From assembly GCF_000379525.1 (NCBI RefSeq), contig NZ_KB902408.1, forward strand, positions 41,023 to 105,022: DNA of 64,000 bases. The letters are read 5' to 3'. Position numbers and translations under genes: made by a program. This DNA is from Lamprocystis purpurea DSM 4197 (GTDB lineage: Bacteria > Pseudomonadota > Gammaproteobacteria > Chromatiales > Chromatiaceae). The notes under the pieces were generated by a model. It saw only the letters and a list, made by a program, of their open reading frames with translations, was not told where the DNA came from and ran no database searches. Below, piece by piece: positions 60,385 to 64,000 of the stretch. Position 1 is the first letter of the stretch. Each line of letters starts with the position of its first letter.

Positions 60385-62013
60385 ATGAACCCTGACCCCC
60401 TGGATTCAGTCGATGCCGCGGACGCCGCCCGACTGGACCTGCTCGACGCCCAGTTGGATGCGCTTTATGAGGTCAGCAGCGTCCTGAGCCGCTCGCTCGA
60501 CCTGCGACAGACCTTGCGTGAGGTATTGCGGGTGCTGCATGACCGCGGCCGGCTGTGCTATGGCCTGGTCAGTCTGCTCGACGAAGAGAGCGGCGACCTG
60601 ATGATCAGCGCCTTGCACAACAGCGATGACGCCGATCCTTTCGAATCAGTGACCTATCGTCCAGGTGAAGGCGTCATCGGGCGCATCCTGGAGCAGAACC
60701 AGTCGTGCGTGCTGCCGCGGGTCGGCGATGAGCCGCGCTTCCTGGACCGACTCAACCTCTACCGGCCCGACCTGCCGTTCATCGGCGTGCCCATCCGTAT
60801 CGGCGAGGGGCGGGCGGTCGGCGTCTTTGCCGCGCAGCCGCCGGTGGTCGACGACCTGCTGGATCAGCGCGCCCGCTTCCTGGAAATGGTCGCCAATCTG
60901 ATCGGTCAGGTCATCCGCCTGGCCCGCAAGGTCGAGGCCGATCAGGCGGCGCTGCGCGAAGAGCGCGACAAACTGCGCCGCGAGGTCAAGGGCGCGCACG
61001 GATTCGACAGCATCATCGGTCGGACTCAGGCCATGCGCATCGTTTTCGATCAGGTGCGCCAGGTCGCCAAGTGGACCACCACCGTGCTGATTCGCGGCGA
61101 GTCCGGTACCGGCAAGGAGCTGATCGCCAACGCCATCCATTACAACTCACCGCGCGCGCGCGGCGCCTTCGTGAAGCTCAACTGCGCGGCCCTGCCCGAC
61201 AACCTGCTGGAATCCGAACTCTTCGGTCATGAGAAAGGCGCCTTCACCGGCGCGGTCAACATGCGCAAGGGGCGCTTCGAGCAGGCCGACGGCGGCACCC
61301 TGTTTCTGGATGAGATCGGCGAGATCAGCCCTGCCTTTCAGGCCAAACTGCTGCGGGTCTTGCAGGAGGGCGAATTCGAGCGGGTCGGCGGGGGCCGCAC
61401 CATGAAGGTCGACGTGCGCATCATCGCCGCCACCAACCGCGATCTGGAGGCCGAGGTGCGCGCCGGTGAGTTCCGCGAGGACCTCTATTACCGGCTCAAC
61501 GTCATGCCCATCCGCATGCCGGCCCTGCGCGAGCGCATCGAAGACGTGCCGGATCTGGCCCGTTTTCTGGTCACCAAGGTCGCGCGCCTGCAGGGGCGGG
61601 ACCTGCAGATCACCGACAGCGCGCTGCGCATCCTGATGCGCCACGACTGGCCAGGCAATGTGCGCGAATTGGAAAACTGCATGGAACGGGCGGCCGTCAT
61701 GAGCGAGGACGGCACCATCGACCGCGACGTGATCGAACTCACCGGGCTCGACGTGAGCACCTGGGACGGCCGCTCCGTGAACGGCGCCGGAGCGGCACCA
61801 GCCCCCGCCTTACGCTCCACTGCCATCGATGGGGCCGAGGCCGTTCCCAAGGTCGATCTGGATGACCCCGACTTGGACGAGCGCGAGCGGGTCATCGCCG
61901 CGCTGGAAGAGGCCGGCTGGGTGCAGGCCAAGGCCGCGCGCCTGCTCAACATGACGCCGCGCCAGATCGCCTACCGCATTCAGACCTTGAATATCAAAGT
62001 GCGGCAGTTCTGA
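60385..62013 (+). CDS. nifA: Nif-specific transcriptional activator NifA
   Basis: The 542-residue protein has an N-terminal GAF domain (about 25-180), an AAA+ sigma-54 interaction domain (about 205-440) with Walker A GESGTGKE, the [15 protein letters not shown] loop that contacts sigma-54, and [11 protein letters not shown], and a C-terminal Fis-type HTH ([20 protein letters not shown]). The linker before the HTH lacks the Cys motif of oxygen-sensitive NifA proteins, as expected when NifL provides oxygen control. It binds TGT-N10-ACA sites, one of which is at 58301. No nifB follows, unlike in Azotobacter. Confidence 0.97.
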   Translation: MNPDPLDSVDAADAARLDLLDAQLDALYEVSSVLSRSLDLRQTLREVLRVLHDRGRLCYGLVSLLDEESGDLMISALHNSDDADPFESVTYRPGEGVIGRILEQNQSCVLPRVGDEPRFLDRLNLYRPDLPFIGVPIRIGEGRAVGVFAAQPPVVDDLLDQRARFLEMVANLIGQVIRLARKVEADQAALREERDKLRREVKGAHGFDSIIGRTQAMRIVFDQVRQVAKWTTTVLIRGESGTGKELIANAIHYNSPRARGAFVKLNCAALPDNLLESELFGHEKGAFTGAVNMRKGRFEQADGGTLFLDEIGEISPAFQAKLLRVLQEGEFERVGGGRTMKVDVRIIAATNRDLEAEVRAGEFREDLYYRLNVMPIRMPALRERIEDVPDLARFLVTKVARLQGRDLQITDSALRILMRHDWPGNVRELENCMERAAVMSEDGTIDRDVIELTGLDVSTWDGRSVNGAGAAPAPALRSTAIDGAEAVPKVDLDDPDLDERERVIAALEEAGWVQAKAARLLNMTPRQIAYRIQTLNIKVRQF

Positions 62014-62118
62014 TCCTGGCCGCGCGGGGTTGCTGCGGATCGGCAAGACCGCGGCCCGCTCCAGCGACCGGTTAGGGTGCAAGCGCGCGGGATCGCTCCC
62101 AGGCCGGTGCGTGTCGAT

Positions 62119-62385
62119 TCAGAAGCTGCGGAGGCCCGACAGGATGCTGCGGGCGGTCCATACGGTCTCGTTCACATCGTGGACCGTGTTGACGGCACCG
62201 CGGCGCTTGACGGTCTCCGTATGGACATTGCGCTCCTGCACGGCGGCTTGCTTGTTGAACTGCTTGAATTCGGCGTCCGAAACTACGCCATCGCCATTGT
62301 AATCCGACACCTGCTGGGCGTTCATGGTGGCGGCACAGCCGGTGAGCGCGAGTGCTGCAGGAAGCAATGCGAGATAGACTTTCAT
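62119..62385 (-). CDS. small lipoprotein with EF-hand motif
   Basis: The 88-residue protein begins MKVYLALLPAALALTGCAA, a lipoprotein signal with LTGC lipobox (Cys17), and contains DYNGDGVVSDAEF, a good single EF-hand calcium loop. The rest is helical. ATG 62385 is set by the signal peptide. It is convergent with nifA and 40 bases downstream of another small lipoprotein, both on the minus strand. No specific function is recognised. Confidence 0.75.
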   Translation of the reverse strand: MKVYLALLPAALALTGCAATMNAQQVSDYNGDGVVSDAEFKQFNKQAAVQERNVHTETVKRRGAVNTVHDVNETVWTARSILSGLRSF

Positions 62386-62425
62386 TCCCCAATCTCCTGT
62401 GATACACAGAACGACTTGTTCGCGA

Positions 62426-62680
62426 TCAGTAACCATCGTAGCGGCCGCGGTAGCAGGGTCCCCCGCCACAGCGTCCGTAGTAATAAGGACTATAACCATA
62501 GCCATATCCGCCCCATCCGTAGGGGGTGGCGGGGACCGGGGTCACCGGGGTCTGTCGCTCCAGCGCCTCCACATTGGCGGTTCCCTGCACGGTGCCGCCT
62601 GGGCCTTGTACCCCGGGCGCGACACATGCCGTGAGCCCTAATACACACAGTAACAGTAGCAGGCCAATCGACCGTTTCAT
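62426..62680 (-). CDS. small lipoprotein, Gly/Tyr/Pro-rich
   Basis: The 84-residue protein starts MKRSIGLLLLLCVLGLTACVAPG, a lipoprotein signal with LTAC lipobox, and has a Gln/Thr/Val middle and a Gly-Tyr-rich tail (YGWGGYGYGYSPYYYG, then CGGGPC). ATG 62680 is set by the signal. Probably an outer-membrane or envelope protein co-transcribed with the EF-hand lipoprotein. Unknown function. Confidence 0.7.
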   Translation of the reverse strand: MKRSIGLLLLLCVLGLTACVAPGVQGPGGTVQGTANVEALERQTPVTPVPATPYGWGGYGYGYSPYYYGRCGGGPCYRGRYDGY

Positions 62681-62850
62681 CGTAATGTCGCTCCACCGAG
62701 CGGGACTCGGCAAGATAAGGTTCGGCCACGGAGCCGTTTCGCGCCCTCCTGTGCAATGCGGCCGGACGACGCACGCGGGAAGCTGATACTCAAAAAAGAG
62801 TAGTATATGGTTGAGACTAGGGCAAGCCGCTATGTCGAGGTCGAGGGAGA

Positions 62851-63705
62851 TCAGGGCGCGTTCGGCGGCCGACGCGCGCAGACAAAGATCACCGCCGCTC
62901 GCAGATCATCGTCATCGGCCGCTACAAACTCCGGAGCCAACAGCGGGCGTGCTCGGCGCACCTCCGCCTCCGGGAAGGTCTGCTCAATCGAGACACAGAC
63001 CTCTGCGAAACCGCAGTCCGCGAGCAGGCGCCGGTAGTTGCCAACGCGCAACCGGTTCGGGCCGCCGAGATTGCCGAACTGTAACTGCCAGACCCAGGTC
63101 GGCGTCTGCAGGAACGCGAGTGGCGAGCGCTCGTAGCGATCGTGACTGCCAAGGTCCACGCAATGGGCCATCCAGCCACCTGGATTGAGCAGGTCGTACA
63201 TGGCATGCAACCCGGCCCGCAGGTCGGCCACATGCTCCAACACCGAGGTCGAGACGATGAGGTCAAAGTGACCGATCCGCTCCGCACGGGCCGCCTCGAT
63301 GGGCAGATTGGGCAGGTAACGCAGCAGCGGCCCCGGCGCACCTGCAACCCGGACCTGATCGAACCGCTCCCGCGATAATCCGGCCGGCAGCGCCGCGGCC
63401 AGCGCCATGTACATTTCGGTGATCGCCGTGGTCCTCGCGCGCAGTTCGTCGCACGCGTCGATTGCGAGCACTTCCCGCGCCCCGGCTGCCATACAGAGCA
63501 GCCCCACACCGAGATGCTCGCCGGGCCCGAGTTCCAGTACCCGTAGACCGTCGAAGTGATCGAGTCGCCCGCGGAGCAGGCGTTGGTAGGTGGTGAAGTT
63601 GTCAAGCACATGGCCGGCGTATCGGGCACCGACCAGATCGCCTGTACCCGTGCTCGCTCGCGCGCGCAGCCATCGCCGCAGCCGTCGATACCAGACGGTT
63701 CCCAT
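62851..63705 (-). CDS. SAM-dependent methyltransferase
   Basis: The 284-residue protein has a class I methyltransferase core: VLELGPGEHLGVGLLCMAAG is motif I, VLAIDACD the second strand, FDLIVSTSVLEHVADL motif IV/post, and LLNPGGWMAHCVDLG motif V. The charged, WYRRLRRWLRAR-like N-terminus is typical of glycan or exopolysaccharide-cluster methyltransferases, but substrate is not known. It begins about 10 bases from a sequence TATAGTGGACCCC that resembles insertion-sequence ends. Confidence 0.85.
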   Translation of the reverse strand: MGTVWYRRLRRWLRARASTGTGDLVGARYAGHVLDNFTTYQRLLRGRLDHFDGLRVLELGPGEHLGVGLLCMAAGAREVLAIDACDELRARTTAITEMYMALAAALPAGLSRERFDQVRVAGAPGPLLRYLPNLPIEAARAERIGHFDLIVSTSVLEHVADLRAGLHAMYDLLNPGGWMAHCVDLGSHDRYERSPLAFLQTPTWVWQLQFGNLGGPNRLRVGNYRRLLADCGFAEVCVSIEQTFPEAEVRRARPLLAPEFVAADDDDLRAAVIFVCARRPPNAP

Positions 63706-64000
63706 CTATAGTGGACCCCATGTCCAGGACAGTTTTCCCCCGAATTTAAGTTGTCGTGCCGACGTTCATCGCAGCGGTTTGGCGCTGCCCCAGCCACCGC
63801 GGAGCGGTCGTTAAGACGGCATCCGCGCAGCGATTAAGAAAAGATCTGTTGCTGTTGCGCCGCAGGCGTTCTCAGCCAGCTCCGGCGGCCGTGCGGCGCA
63901 GTGTGGGCAAAGGGTGAATGAGTGTGGGCAAGGTGGGGGCAACGCGCCCACGGCGCGTTGTCCCCGGCTTGTCCACACGGTCGCTACTGCGACATTCACG
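63706..64000. other. window-end intergenic sequence, possible mobile-element border
   Basis: CTATAGTGGACCCCATGTCC at 63707 shares TATAGTGGACCC with 46422, next to the broken hsdM. A minus-strand frame runs from the window edge to 63811 but has no recognised homology. An IS end is possible but cannot be shown from this piece. Confidence 0.3.

Noticed and set aside
63811..63999. Minus-strand frame at the window edge considered as a transposase end
   Set aside because: No transposase motif is visible and the frame is cut by the window, so it is not supported.

Overview
The window is GC-rich, repeat-laden DNA from a gammaproteobacterium, most likely a purple sulfur bacterium of the Chromatiaceae. 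The support is an rnfABCDGEH operon divergent from nifL-nifA (the layout of Azotobacter rnf1-nifLA), a DsrC/TusE-like sulfur-relay protein, and many dispersed palindromic repeats. The taxonomic call is inference; no rRNA gene is present.

Layout. 1-4 kb: the 3' part of an exporter-type ABC transporter, divergent from a five-gene operon of two NifX/NifB-like proteins, two MinD-type ATPases with inserted ferredoxin domains and a MIP18/DUF59 protein, which looks like metallocluster handling. 4-8 kb: a membrane protein, tRNA-Leu(UAG), and behind the tRNA the remains of an integrated element (decayed integrase, DUF3368 toxin piece, truncated XRE regulator, broken caspase-like/NACHT gene). 8-11.6 kb: a MoxR ATPase plus VWA/HExxH gene pair, repeats, and a UPF0175 antitoxin whose DUF3368 toxin is truncated. 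11.7-17.5 kb: a TIR protein overlapping a large membrane-spanning gene with 14 WD40 repeats and an AAA/STAND ATPase, split by one amber codon. 17.6-25.1 kb: a TOPRIM-like protein, HipBA, and a pair of DUF262 proteins ended by a small inverted-repeat element. 25-46 kb: mostly housekeeping or accessory metabolism and signalling (semialdehyde dehydrogenase, YoeB-like fragment, MASE1-CHASE-PAS-GGDEF-EAL protein, LprI-like protein, SbmA/BacA-type ABC transporter, Ntn hydrolase, DUF255 thioredoxin-like protein, DsrC-like protein, periplasmic glycerophosphodiesterase, a second MoxR/VWA pair, PEP mutase/isocitrate lyase family enzyme, Sel1 protein, MFS transporter). 46-51 kb: a dismantled type I restriction-modification locus whose breakpoints coincide with REP palindromes around a RAYT transposase. 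51-64 kb: two hypothetical genes, the rnf operon with a candidate sigma-54 promoter and NifA site, nifL, nifA, two small lipoproteins and a methyltransferase.

How it works together. NifL-NifA should govern expression of the Rnf complex, which supplies low-potential electrons for nitrogen fixation; the promoter elements for this are visible. Much of the rest is defence and conflict machinery in different stages of decay, with palindromic repeats sitting exactly at many of the breaks. The best candidate for a little-described intact-or-nearly-intact system is the TIR plus transmembrane WD40/ATPase operon at 11.7-17.5 kb.
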